NCBI RefSeq assembly: GCF_000156195.1
Contig: NZ_GG688318.1
Coordinates: 41,621 to 105,620, forward strand
From: Bacteroides finegoldii DSM 17565
GTDB lineage: Bacteria; Bacteroidota; Bacteroidia; Bacteroidales; Bacteroidaceae
DNA: 64,000 bases
Direction: 5' to 3'
How positions within the stretch are numbered: the stretch's first letter is position 1; each line of letters begins with the position of its first letter. The position numbers were made by a program, and so were the translations under genes. Of the stretch, positions 44,380-52,491 are shown piece by piece. The notes beneath the pieces are model-generated. The model was not told the origin of the DNA. It ran no database searches and was given only the letters and a program-made list of their open reading frames with translations.

Positions 44380-44529
44380 TTCTGTAACACGAATGTTTAT
44401 GATTGAATTTTATGATTTTGGCTATATTTTGTATGGTTGCCGGATTGTTTTGACTGGGTGTTGAATCCAGTAAATTGTTATCGGAAGAAATAAAGCATAC
44501 AGCCTTTTGTATAAGGATATAACGAAAAA

Positions 44530-44561
44530 GAGAGCCTGCCGTTTTTCAGCGGCAGACTCTC
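44530..44561 (-). terminator. Intrinsic terminator of the beta-barrel gene
   Basis: GAGAGCCTGCCG (44530-44541) pairs with CGGCAGACTCTC (44550-44561) with one mismatch. On the minus strand the stem is followed by TTTTTCGTT. It lies just past the stop codon of the minus-strand gene that ends at 44587. Confidence 0.85.
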
Positions 44562-44586
44562 ACGGACAGAGTTATTTAAAAGTAGC

Positions 44587-45249
44587 TTAGAATTTGTATC
44601 CCAAAGTAATACCGATATTGGCATTATGTGGAGCATTTCCGTCCTTCACTTTGCAGAAACCGAGCTGGGTATCGAGACCGACCAGAATCTTGCCGAATTC
44701 TACCCCTAATCCGATATTCCATCCGGCATCAAAACGATTGTAGTCAAGGCCGTCGCTGCCAAAAGTGTCGACTTTGTCTCCTCCATTGACTGCAATGCCG
44801 CCAATAGAAGCTCCTCCGTCAAATTTAGTCTTACCACCTACACCGCAAGCAAGGTAAGGACCGGTCGCGATGACCAGATTGGTGTTGTCTGCAAGGTTAA
44901 AGCGGAACTGTACATTGATAGGAAGTTCCAGATAGAGTTGGTTGATCTTTACGTCTGCATCGGCATCAACGACGGTTCCTTCATAGCCGCTGGAGTATTT
45001 GGCCCCTTTTTGTGAGAAGAAGAGAGAAGGTTGCAGAGAAATAAGGTCTGTAAACTGGTATTCCATACCTACTCCGATGCGTGCTCCGGGCTTGAATTTG
45101 GAATGGTCGGAATTTTCACCAATATAGCTGCTCAGGTTCAGACCGGCTTTTACTTGAAAGGAGACTTGGGCGAATCCGATAGTGCAGCATAACGCAAACA
45201 AGACAGTTAAAATACTTTTTTTCATGATTATGTTCATTTTAAGTTTCAA
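44587..45249 (-). CDS. Outer-membrane beta-barrel protein (porin family, PorT-like)
   Basis: 220 residues with a signal peptide (MNIIMKKSILTVLFALCCTI GFAQ). The mature protein is an eight-strand-like barrel: VSFQVKAGLNLSSYIGENSD, RIGVGMEYQFTDLISLQPSL, FFSQKGAKY, and a C-terminal ANIGITLGYKF strand. It belongs to the outer_membrane_beta-barrel_2 group common in Bacteroidetes; function unknown. A good start is ATG 45234 or the internal MKKS at 45225. A strong terminator follows. Confidence 0.85.
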   Translation of the reverse strand: MKLKMNIIMKKSILTVLFALCCTIGFAQVSFQVKAGLNLSSYIGENSDHSKFKPGARIGVGMEYQFTDLISLQPSLFFSQKGAKYSSGYEGTVVDADADVKINQLYLELPINVQFRFNLADNTNLVIATGPYLACGVGGKTKFDGGASIGGIAVNGGDKVDTFGSDGLDYNRFDAGWNIGLGVEFGKILVGLDTQLGFCKVKDGNAPHNANIGITLGYKF

Positions 45250-45269
45250 TCAAAAGAAGTCGGACACTT

Positions 45270-45290
45270 GGCATGTCCGAACTTTCACAC
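45270..45290 (-). terminator. Weak hairpin after the OmpA gene
   Basis: TCGGACA (45270-45276) and TGTCCGA (45284-45290), followed on the minus strand by a moderately T-rich CTTCTTTTGATT. It sits between the OmpA gene stop and the next minus-strand gene. Confidence 0.45.
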
Positions 45291-45311
45291 ACAATGTAGC
45301 TTCCAAGCGGA

Positions 45312-46445
45312 TTAGTTTTCATGGATGGTGCAGATGCTTACCCGATTCCAATCTGGTTCTTCAAACATGTTTCCTACACCTTGTCCTTCGGCTGTAATCC
45401 GGTTCTCGGCTATTTTATACCGTTTCACTAACAAACTCTTGACGGCATCCGCACGTTGTTGAGCGATACGGGCATTTACTTCGGCCTTTCCTTCCGGAGA
45501 AGCATATCCTTTGATGGATACAGTAGCCTTTTCATGATTTTTCAAGTAAGTCGCAATACGTTCCACATTAGGGGTCTGAGAAGCTACTACACTGACACCT
45601 CCTTGGCGGAAGGTTACCACAGATTCCAATGTTTTCTTGTGGCTGGTGATGGTATCTGTTACGATAACCGGACCCTGATTCTTGCAGTCGGCTAACTGTT
45701 GTTCCAATTCAGCATTTCGTTGGTTGGCAGCAGTCAGTTCGGCTTCTTGATCTACGTTGGTTTGTCTCAGGTTATTTACCTGCTCGTTCAGCGCATCCAC
45801 TTCTGCCTGGTCATACAGTTTGGCAAAAGAGATATGGTGTTTGCCATTGCTGCAACGGAAGTGGTATTTCAGACCGGCTGTAATTTCCCAGGCTGCCCGG
45901 TTGGCGTTAAATCCTACGTTTCGTTCACCACATGCGTTCAGATCATATACCAAGGCAGGTTTGATGCCAATGGTCCAGGCTTTGGCTTCACCTAAATTGA
46001 AATTGAAGTTGAGTCCCAGTTTGCTGGAGATGCTGTTACGGTCTCCGTTACCGTTTTGGGCATAATGCAGCCAACCGAGGCCGGCTACGGTTTCTATTTC
46101 GAATAATCGGGGTGTTCCCCAATATCCTGCAAATAGGTTGCTCAGATTGACGGAGGTCAATAAACTTACATTGGTGTTGTCAAATGCCGTTTTGCTGGCA
46201 GTCGTATTGATGCTGGTCATGGCTTCCACACCCATACCGAAAAAGGGTGTGAGCTGTTTACCTATTCCCAGTCCCCATGTGGCTCGCATGTTCGGGAAAA
46301 ATGCACTGTGGGTCAATGGAGTGGTAACACCGGCATGGATGCCAATAGACCAGTTATCTCCCAAGTTGGCTCCTTCGTAAGCTCTTTGAGCATAGATGCC
46401 ACTACAAGTAAGACAAGCTACAATTACTGCAATAAATTTCTTCAT
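45312..46445 (-). CDS. OmpA-family outer-membrane protein
   Basis: 377 residues. A signal peptide (MKKFIAVIVACLTCSGIYAQ) is followed by an N-terminal beta-barrel (WSIGIHAGVTTPLTHSAFFP, GIGKQLTPFFGMGVEAMTS), a coiled-coil spacer (VDQEAELTAANQRNAELEQQ LADCK) and a C-terminal peptidoglycan-binding OmpA domain. Key residues of the last are in VSIKGYASPEGKAEVNARIA, AQQRADAVKSLLV and RITAEGQG. It links the outer membrane to the cell wall. Confidence 0.93.
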   Translation of the reverse strand: MKKFIAVIVACLTCSGIYAQRAYEGANLGDNWSIGIHAGVTTPLTHSAFFPNMRATWGLGIGKQLTPFFGMGVEAMTSINTTASKTAFDNTNVSLLTSVNLSNLFAGYWGTPRLFEIETVAGLGWLHYAQNGNGDRNSISSKLGLNFNFNLGEAKAWTIGIKPALVYDLNACGERNVGFNANRAAWEITAGLKYHFRCSNGKHHISFAKLYDQAEVDALNEQVNNLRQTNVDQEAELTAANQRNAELEQQLADCKNQGPVIVTDTITSHKKTLESVVTFRQGGVSVVASQTPNVERIATYLKNHEKATVSIKGYASPEGKAEVNARIAQQRADAVKSLLVKRYKIAENRITAEGQGVGNMFEEPDWNRVSICTIHEN

Positions 46446-46906
46446 AAGAATGAGTTGTTAAAAGTTTAGGGCTGCAATATTAGCAGCATTTACAATCCGT
46501 TGTTATTGAAAGGCTTTTTAATTAACAAATATTAAACATAAATCAATACGAAACCAATCTTTTGGCTCTCTATGGGATCTATTCATAGGGGCACTGGGAA
46601 AATCCGATGAAGATATTGCTGGACATACGGAGGTCGTTGGTATTCATCTTCAGATAATCGGAGTGAAGTTCTTCATGGTATGGCTGTGACGGATTATCAC
46701 GTATCCTTAATTCCCAAAGAATGTGCTGTAGAACATGGAATCGGATGGAATTCAAAACATCTGCTTACTTTTTCACAAGCTATGGTCATATTTCCCAAGA
46801 AAAAGATTTGTGTCTTTGCTTTTATTTATACATTTGCAAGCTACATAGGTAAAATGACCTATTTCTAACAAACCTTATAGTATAGTTTAATTAAAGATTA
46901 AGAAAC
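46446..46906. other. Gap between OmpA and aquaporin genes
   Basis: 460 nt between divergent genes. It should hold both promoters, but I do not see a clean -7/-33 pair for either. The minus strand around 46690-46565 reads PYHEELHSDYLKMNTNDLRM then SSNIFIGFSQCPYE before a stop, which looks like the tail of a decayed protein gene. No intact gene. Confidence 0.4.
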
Positions 46907-47584
46907 ATGAAAAAGTACATTGCTGAAATGTTGGGAACGATGGTTCTCGTTCTTATGGGATGTGGTACGGCGGTCAGTTTGTCGTGTACGTCAGCTAACC
47001 CTGATTTAGCTTCTACTGTTGTTGGTACGGCTCTTGCCTTCGGACTGGCTGTCGTGGCTATGGCTTACGCTATTGGCGGTATTTCCGGCTGTCATATCAA
47101 TCCGGCTATTACACTGGGTTGTCTGTTGTCGGGACGTATCAGTGGAAAGGATGCCGGTATGTATATGCTGTTTCAAGTAATCGGCGCCTTTATCGGTTCA
47201 ACTATTTTGTGGGTGCTGACTTCCAATTCCGGACTAGTCGGCACGGGAGCCAATGCTTGTCAGGAAGGTGTTTCCGTAACCGGAGCTTTGCTGGCGGAAA
47301 TAGTTTTTACCTTTGTTTTTGTATTGGTAGTGTTGGGTACAACAGATGCAAAGAAAGGAGCAGGCAACTTTGCAGGACTTGCTATCGGTCTTTCTTTGGT
47401 GCTGGTTCATCTCGCCTGCATTCGCTATACGGGAACTTCGGTTAATCCGGCCCGTAGTATAGCTCCTGCCATTTTCCAAGGTGGGGAAGCGTTAAGTCAG
47501 TTGTGGATATTCATCGTCGGACCTTTCATCGGTGCTGCATTGAGTGCCGGAGTGTGGAAAGTGTTTGCCGACAAACAAAATTGA
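46907..47584 (+). CDS. aqpZ: Aquaporin Z-type water channel (MIP family)
   Basis: 225 residues, six membrane helices and the two half-helix NPA-type motifs: GCHINPAITLGCLLSGRISG and YTGTSVNPARSIAPAIF. The selectivity-filter Arg (NPARS) and His (GCHINPA upstream) support a water channel rather than a glycerol facilitator. It starts MKKYIAEMLGTMVLVLMGCG, typical of AqpZ. Stands alone on + with the PepSY lipoprotein 72 nt downstream. Confidence 0.95.
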   Translation: MKKYIAEMLGTMVLVLMGCGTAVSLSCTSANPDLASTVVGTALAFGLAVVAMAYAIGGISGCHINPAITLGCLLSGRISGKDAGMYMLFQVIGAFIGSTILWVLTSNSGLVGTGANACQEGVSVTGALLAEIVFTFVFVLVVLGTTDAKKGAGNFAGLAIGLSLVLVHLACIRYTGTSVNPARSIAPAIFQGGEALSQLWIFIVGPFIGAALSAGVWKVFADKQN

Positions 47585-47656
47585 TAATGTAGATAGGATT
47601 GGGTATTTAAAAATAGAATGAACGAACCGATTAGTCACATTTAAAATTGAACGATT

Positions 47657-48523
47657 ATGAAATTGAAAATGTATTTTATAATGTTGGCCTTGGGCCTGTT
47701 CAGCTTCGCAATACAAAGTTGTGATGATGACGATGAGGATGCTCCTGTTTCAGAACAACTGGAGAAAGCTTTTACCAATGAATTTGGCAACGTAGCCCAT
47801 AACTGGTCTACGCGAGGTACTAATCATGTTGCATCTTTCAATCAAGACAATACAGAAAAAGAAGCCTGGTTTGATGCAAATGGAGTTTGGCTGATGACAG
47901 AAACGGACATTGCTTACGATGCTCTTCCTGCACCGGTTAAACAAGCATTTGAAGCACTTACTCAATATGAGGGTTGGAAGCGTGACGATGTGGATATGCT
48001 TGAGCGTAAGGGCATGGAGAAAGTATATGTGATTGAAATCGAAAAAGGCAAGGAGGAATTGAATCTCTTTTTTGATGTCAATGGAAATCTGTTGAAGGAA
48101 GTAGCTGATAAAGACGATGATTCGTTCAACTATTTACCTTCTGAACTTCCTGCTACTGTAGCTCAGTTACTGAATGAGAAGTATGCCGGTTATAAATTAT
48201 TGGAGGTTGAAGTGGATCCTGTTTCCAAACTACTGGAAGTAGATGTCCTTTTGCAGTCTGCCAAGTTGGAGGTTTGCTTTGACGTTACAGCATCCTATGC
48301 GTGGGTTTCCACTTCACAGGATGTGCAGTATGTATCTTTACCTGATGTCGTAAAGACTGCCGCACAAAATGCCGTAAAAGAACATGCTGGCTATGAACTG
48401 GATGATGAGGAAGCAGAAAAGGTGGTGACTCCTACAGGTACCTATTATATTGTGGAATTGGAAATGGATGGAAAACCTGACATTCAAGTTGAATTTAAAG
48501 AAGACGGTACACTAAAACAATAA
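47657..48523 (+). CDS. PepSY-like domain lipoprotein
   Basis: 288 residues with a lipobox (FAIQSC, Cys22) and an Asp-rich lead (DDDDEDAP). Several PepSY-like (DUF2874) repeats follow: EKAFTNEFGNVAHNWSTRGT, EAWFDANGVWLMTETDIAYD, then KVYVIEIEKGKEELNLFFDV, and again VEVCFDVTASYAW with a final TYYIVELEMDGKPDIQVEFK. Such proteins are periplasmic and may bind or inhibit peptidases or metal ions. It shares a bidirectional terminator with the following minus-strand gene. Confidence 0.85.
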   Translation: MKLKMYFIMLALGLFSFAIQSCDDDDEDAPVSEQLEKAFTNEFGNVAHNWSTRGTNHVASFNQDNTEKEAWFDANGVWLMTETDIAYDALPAPVKQAFEALTQYEGWKRDDVDMLERKGMEKVYVIEIEKGKEELNLFFDVNGNLLKEVADKDDDSFNYLPSELPATVAQLLNEKYAGYKLLEVEVDPVSKLLEVDVLLQSAKLEVCFDVTASYAWVSTSQDVQYVSLPDVVKTAAQNAVKEHAGYELDDEEAEKVVTPTGTYYIVELEMDGKPDIQVEFKEDGTLKQ

Positions 48524-48554
48524 GATTCATGTTATACTCAATTCCAATAAAAGA

Positions 48555-48591
48555 AGAGAGCCTTTTGCTGCATTCCAGTAAAAGGCTCTTT
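48555..48591. terminator. Bidirectional intrinsic terminator
   Basis: AGAGCCTTTT (48557-48566) and AAAAGGCTCT (48580-48589) form a 10-bp stem, with A-rich and T-rich flanks on either side. It lies between convergent genes ending at 48523 (+) and 48616 (-). Confidence 0.85.
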
Positions 48592-48615
48592 CTTGATTAT
48601 ACAAGTACGGCTAAT

Positions 48616-49143
48616 TTAAAAACGATAAGCAAATCCAAGATTGAATACAGCCTGATCAAAATCACTGACTAATTGATAGCGGAACTCAAAGTTCATCATC
48701 CAGTTTCTAGCTATTGCGAAATCAACTCCACCACCAATATTCATGCCAAACCGGCATTCATTGTCGCTGTCGTCATCGCCATCTATATGGACGTGATTTC
48801 CGTCTATATCCACATCTAAATCATTATCCCAGTCAAACATCCAATTGGAAAATGTCAGACCAAGCAACGGGTAAAGTTTCACTTTGCTTGCTACAGGAAA
48901 CAAATAGTGGAAATTCAAGTTTACATCCAACATGCTGACGTTGTCATTTTCAAAGAAGTAGTTCAATGAAGGTTCCAAACGTATAGGGTTGGTGATATTG
49001 TACTGATATTTCAGTCCCAAACCAACACTCTCAATTTCTGTTCCATAACTTAAACCGAACCCGATTGCTTGTTTTCCCTTTTGTGCATAAGTGTTGCCAA
49101 CAAGCATCAAAAAACAAACTGCTAAAAATAAAATCTTTTTCAT
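48616..49143 (-). CDS. Outer-membrane beta-barrel protein
   Basis: 175 residues with a signal peptide (MKKILFLAVCFLMLVGNTYA-Q). The barrel-like mature part has an acidic extracellular loop rich in Asp (DWDNDLDVDIDGNHVHIDGD DDSD), followed by RFGMNIGGGVDFAIARNWMM and a last strand ending GFAYRF. It is a small Bacteroidetes porin-family barrel of unknown function; the Asp/His loop could bind divalent metal. The Asp/His-rich gene upstream is read in the same direction. Confidence 0.8.
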   Translation of the reverse strand: MKKILFLAVCFLMLVGNTYAQKGKQAIGFGLSYGTEIESVGLGLKYQYNITNPIRLEPSLNYFFENDNVSMLDVNLNFHYLFPVASKVKLYPLLGLTFSNWMFDWDNDLDVDIDGNHVHIDGDDDSDNECRFGMNIGGGVDFAIARNWMMNFEFRYQLVSDFDQAVFNLGFAYRF

Positions 49144-49166
49144 TTTGGTATGTATTTTGTGTAAAA

Positions 49167-49676
49167 TTAGTCATCGTCATCATCCCAGTCGTCATCATCA
49201 TCATCATCGTCGTCCCATTTATGACGCCTGTATTTCTTGTATTTTTTGTGATGATATCTGTCGTGATGGTCACAATAGGAACAATAATGTTTGTGCCAAT
49301 ATCTGCTATGGAAATCAATCCTGTCATAAAAAGGATTGTAGTAATGGCTTCCCGGTCTGATACCAATTTCAATCAAGACACGATTCCATTTCCGATAGCG
49401 TTTATAATAATGGCAGATGTCACGCATGTGTTTGCCGGAAGTCCTTGCTATTTCAAGGGCTAAACCAACATTACCCCAGTCGCGTCCACACTGTCTGTAA
49501 TAGTCATCCAGAAGACTGCCGCGCGTGTTATATTCTACGCACAATCGCTTCCGGTAGTCGGACAGTTCCACAGAGGCATATTTATTAGCTCTGCTGATGA
49601 ACAAGGATAGCCTGTCTTGTGCAAAGATGGAACAAGAAACAGCCATGAGCAATAGTAAAGTATAAAATTTCCTCAT
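49167..49676 (-). CDS. Secreted protein with His-rich and poly-Asp tail
   Basis: 169 residues from ATG 49676 (MRKFYTLLLLMAVSCSIFAQ signal peptide); an upstream extension to 49754 lies within the promoter region and is rejected. The mature N-terminal part is helical and basic (SLFISRANKYASVELSDYRK, YNTRGSLLDDYYRQCGRDWG). The last ~50 residues are extreme: repeated HKH/DHH/RYHHKK followed by two runs of Asp (DDDDDDDDDW, DDDDD). Such tails often bind metal ions or calcium. No family recognised. Confidence 0.7.
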   Translation of the reverse strand: MRKFYTLLLLMAVSCSIFAQDRLSLFISRANKYASVELSDYRKRLCVEYNTRGSLLDDYYRQCGRDWGNVGLALEIARTSGKHMRDICHYYKRYRKWNRVLIEIGIRPGSHYYNPFYDRIDFHSRYWHKHYCSYCDHHDRYHHKKYKKYRRHKWDDDDDDDDDWDDDDD

Positions 49677-49703
49677 AAAACAAATGATTGGTAAAATTGT
49701 GGA

Positions 49704-49711
49704 CAAAGGTA
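49704..49711 (-). promoter_or_regulatory. -7 promoter box for the His/Asp-rich gene
   Basis: TACCTTTG on the minus strand is a strong match to the TAnnTTTG consensus, 27 nt upstream of the start codon at 49676. It supports choosing the shorter start. Confidence 0.6.
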
Positions 49712-49877
49712 CTATAAAATCATTAGATAATGCATTGCATTTGAAAAAATACAATCATTTGTTGATTTTTTCGTCAAAAAGATGTTTCAAAGCAGATTTT
49801 TGACAGGAATGATGGGTAAAATTAGCCAAGCAGTGCTTTTTTATAAGAACGGATAGCTGATTTCTAATTCTATTTGT

Positions 49878-49885
49878 TACCTTTG
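49878..49885 (+). promoter_or_regulatory. -7 promoter box at the head of the TonB/Ig gene run
   Basis: TACCTTTG, a strong match to TAnnTTTG, 23 nt upstream of the ATG at 49909. It is the likely main promoter of the first gene. Confidence 0.6.
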
Positions 49886-49908
49886 AGAATCATTGTAAAA
49901 TATGGCTT

Positions 49909-50994
49909 ATGGGAACCTTGGGATGCATCAATGACATGTTGCAACGCGATAAAGAAAATCGGGAGCTGCGCAAACGGAATCGGGAGAGGTTAACAGACAC
50001 CTACCACCGGTTATTAGATACAGGAAAAGAGACTGACCTCTCTTTGATGACGATGGAAAAAATGGAAGATATCCGCCGGAAAACTTTGGAAAAAGAAGAG
50101 CTGGATAAGGCTGCCCATTTTAAGGCGATGCTTTATTTAGCCTTGGGAATGGCATTGATTTTTCTCTTGATATGGTTACTTGTAGGATGTAGCAGTAAAC
50201 CGTCCGGAAACAATCAGTCTGCGGTAAGGGGTGATTCAACTTCGATTACTCAAGGCGTTCAAACAGTTTCCGTTCATACCCAAGACACAATCTGCCATCT
50301 TCCAGTAGCCACTCAGAGTGTAAAGGATTCTGTGTTTACAGAGCAAGAACTGCAAAAGATACAGAATGAACTGCGAGAACGATATGCGCGTTCAGAAATA
50401 AAGGGCACTCGTTTAGACGGCAATATACAGGCATGGAGCGTAATAGGGAATCATCTTGTCGTGCAATTATGCTTAAACTCGCCGGAAGCTAGAGCCGTTT
50501 TTCGTGAGAAGATTATGGATTCACCTGCTATCCGTTTTGAAGGGGGCACAGAACCGACACCCAACAATCAACGATACACTTCCGATACTTTGGGCATCCA
50601 TTTATATCCTGAATTCTCTGCATACCCATACACGGCTCGTACCGCCACTTTTGTACTATTCAATCAGAGCGAGCACGAGATAGAGTGTGGAGATTCATAC
50701 CATATTACCTATGAAGACCAGCGTGGAGTCTGGCGGACTCTTCCTATACATACGATATTCAACTGTATTGCCTATGTTATTCAGTCTGGCGAACAGTTTC
50801 TGTTTAAAGCTGACCTCAACCCGAATGTCCTGCCCAACCCACCGGGCAGATACCGTTTTTTCTATGAGGTAGAACTAAGCGATAAAAAACAGAAAATCAT
50901 GCTTATGACTGAATTCCGGCTGGCAGATATCAAAGAAGCTGTCCGTGATTCTTCCGATGTAATCAGCGTGGAATATGTAAATTACCCCCGATAA
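49909..50994 (+). CDS. Membrane-anchored protein with SecD-head-like module and Ig-like domain
   Basis: 361 residues. A charged cytoplasmic N-terminus (~70 residues, RRKTLEKEELDKAAHFK) leads to one membrane helix (73-92) that ends in a lipobox-like LLVGC (Cys94). Outside follows a module with VQLCLNSPEARAVFREKIMD SPAIRFEG (about 190-215), reminiscent of the SecD/SecF head, and then a bacterial Ig-like domain (about 225-345: ATFVLFNQSEHEIECGDSYH, ITYEDQRGVWRTLP, PPGRYRFFYEVEL). The same pair of modules recurs in the genes at 54074 and 59350. Function unknown. Confidence 0.75.
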   Translation: MGTLGCINDMLQRDKENRELRKRNRERLTDTYHRLLDTGKETDLSLMTMEKMEDIRRKTLEKEELDKAAHFKAMLYLALGMALIFLLIWLLVGCSSKPSGNNQSAVRGDSTSITQGVQTVSVHTQDTICHLPVATQSVKDSVFTEQELQKIQNELRERYARSEIKGTRLDGNIQAWSVIGNHLVVQLCLNSPEARAVFREKIMDSPAIRFEGGTEPTPNNQRYTSDTLGIHLYPEFSAYPYTARTATFVLFNQSEHEIECGDSYHITYEDQRGVWRTLPIHTIFNCIAYVIQSGEQFLFKADLNPNVLPNPPGRYRFFYEVELSDKKQKIMLMTEFRLADIKEAVRDSSDVISVEYVNYPR

Positions 50995-51037
50995 ACGTTG
51001 ATGTAAAACATCTTACGAATATTGTATGTTTTCGAAA

Positions 51038-51045
51038 TATCTTTG
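51038..51045 (+). promoter_or_regulatory. -7 promoter box before the TonB-domain gene at 51061
   Basis: TATCTTTG matches TAnnTTTG; the start codons at 51061/51067 lie 15-22 nt downstream. It suggests a second promoter inside the gene run. Confidence 0.5.
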
Positions 51046-51060
51046 TTTTCATAAATTGTT

Positions 51061-52491
51061 TTGCCTATGAGAAGCTGTATTGTATTTTTGATTGTCTTTT
51101 GCCTTCTTTCAATCGGTTGCGTCCAGCAACGACAGAAAACAGAGACGAAAAAATGTTCTGCCATCCCAATAGATACTTCCCTTGTAGTGGTGGATTCAAC
51201 TATATTGTTATATTCCAATTTGAAGACTTCCAATAAAGAAATCCATGCTATATTGGAAGAACGGCCTAAATATCCGGGCGGTATGGATGAAGTTGTAAAA
51301 TACATACAGACTCACATTCAATATCCTCCAACTGCCGTATACAAAAAAATAGAAGGAAAAGTTTGGGTAGAGAGTGTAATTGATCGCGACGGAAAAGTTG
51401 TACAGCCTAAAGTAGCATACAGCGTCCATCCCCTGTTAGACCAAGAAGCCCTCCGCATTATAAAAATGATGCCAGACTGGAGGCCGGGGAAACTGAATGG
51501 AGAGACTGTGAAAGTAAAATACGTTTTTCCTGTAACCTTCCGTATTGAGGATTCCATTGTGCTTGTTGATGATGGTCCCAAGCGTAATCCGAATGATACG
51601 GGAGCTGTAGAAATTGAGTATATTCCTCCCGTAAATTTCGATTCAGTTATCAAGAAATCACCCTCAGTAAAATGGGGTTTCTTAGTGGATGATACAGAAG
51701 GAGTGGTCCAGGTTCATTTGGACAATCGGACGCATCAGGAAATCAAGAGCAAAAGTGAAGACGTTAAAGTTATTTTAAACTCCTTATCAAACGATAAGGT
51801 TTATGTAACCATTTTCAGTACAAGCCATTGTCTTACGTATAAAGGTGAATACATTTTTTATCGCGAGGATAAGCAAGGAAAATTACATGAGATATACGGT
51901 AAAAACATAGACAAAGAGTCTGTGGCCCTTCAGGTGGAAAGAGGGAAGGAAGCCGAGATTGGGATTGATTTACCGAAGAATGCTCAGCCGGGTGATTACC
52001 TCTTGAAAATTAGAGTTTATGATGAAGATGAGACTTGCTTTTACAACATATATCAATGGTTTGAAGCTTACACTTTACAGCAGGTTTCAACCAGAGAAAG
52101 ACCTATTCCTATAGGACCTGCCAATGATTCCGGTAATGAGTTTCTCCCAAACGAAGAAGATGTGTTTGATGTTGTGCAGCATATGCCTGAGTTTCCGGGT
52201 GGTATGCCCAAATTGATGGAATTTATCAGACAGAATATACAATATCCTGAGACTGCCAAGCGAAGCAAACTGGAAGGCACAATTGTCATGCAGGTGGTGA
52301 TTGATAAAGATGGAACGGTGACCCAGCCTCGAATTCTTCGCAGTGTCAACCCTGTTTTAAGTGCGGATGCTGCATTATGTGAAGAAGCACTTCGCATTGT
52401 TTCGATTATGCCAAAGTGGAAGCCGGGGAATCAGCATGGAGTGAACCTCAAAGTGAGATATGCATTTCCAATCAAATTTGAACTAAAATGA
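51061..52491 (+). CDS. Lipoprotein with two TonB C-terminal domains
   Basis: 476 residues with a lipobox (LLSIGC, Cys20). Two TonB_C domains frame a beta-rich middle. The first is at about 66-163 (RPKYPGGMDEVVKYIQTHIQ YPPTA, VDQEALRIIKMMPDW-type, WRPGKLNGETVKVKYVFPVT). The second is at about 385-476 (MPEFPGGMPKLMEFIRQNIQ, MPKWKPGNQHGVNLKVRYAF). TonB_C normally contacts TonB boxes of outer-membrane transporters; here it is on a lipoprotein without the usual N-terminal helix and Pro-rich span, so an energy-transducing role is doubtful. The middle (about 190-365) is an Ig-like region. It overlaps the next gene by 4 nt. Confidence 0.82.
   Translation: MPMRSCIVFLIVFCLLSIGCVQQRQKTETKKCSAIPIDTSLVVVDSTILLYSNLKTSNKEIHAILEERPKYPGGMDEVVKYIQTHIQYPPTAVYKKIEGKVWVESVIDRDGKVVQPKVAYSVHPLLDQEALRIIKMMPDWRPGKLNGETVKVKYVFPVTFRIEDSIVLVDDGPKRNPNDTGAVEIEYIPPVNFDSVIKKSPSVKWGFLVDDTEGVVQVHLDNRTHQEIKSKSEDVKVILNSLSNDKVYVTIFSTSHCLTYKGEYIFYREDKQGKLHEIYGKNIDKESVALQVERGKEAEIGIDLPKNAQPGDYLLKIRVYDEDETCFYNIYQWFEAYTLQQVSTRERPIPIGPANDSGNEFLPNEEDVFDVVQHMPEFPGGMPKLMEFIRQNIQYPETAKRSKLEGTIVMQVVIDKDGTVTQPRILRSVNPVLSADAALCEEALRIVSIMPKWKPGNQHGVNLKVRYAFPIKFELK

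Noticed and set aside
46680..46868. 62-codon plus-strand ORF upstream of the aquaporin gene
   Set aside because: No ribosome site, no recognisable domain, and it overlaps a minus-strand stretch that looks like decayed coding sequence.
49065..49463. 132-codon plus-strand ORF rich in Ile/Val opposite the Asp/His-rich gene
   Set aside because: It is the antisense of the poly-Asp and His codons of the minus-strand gene, which has a signal peptide and promoter box; the hydrophobic run is an artefact of GAT/CAT repeats.
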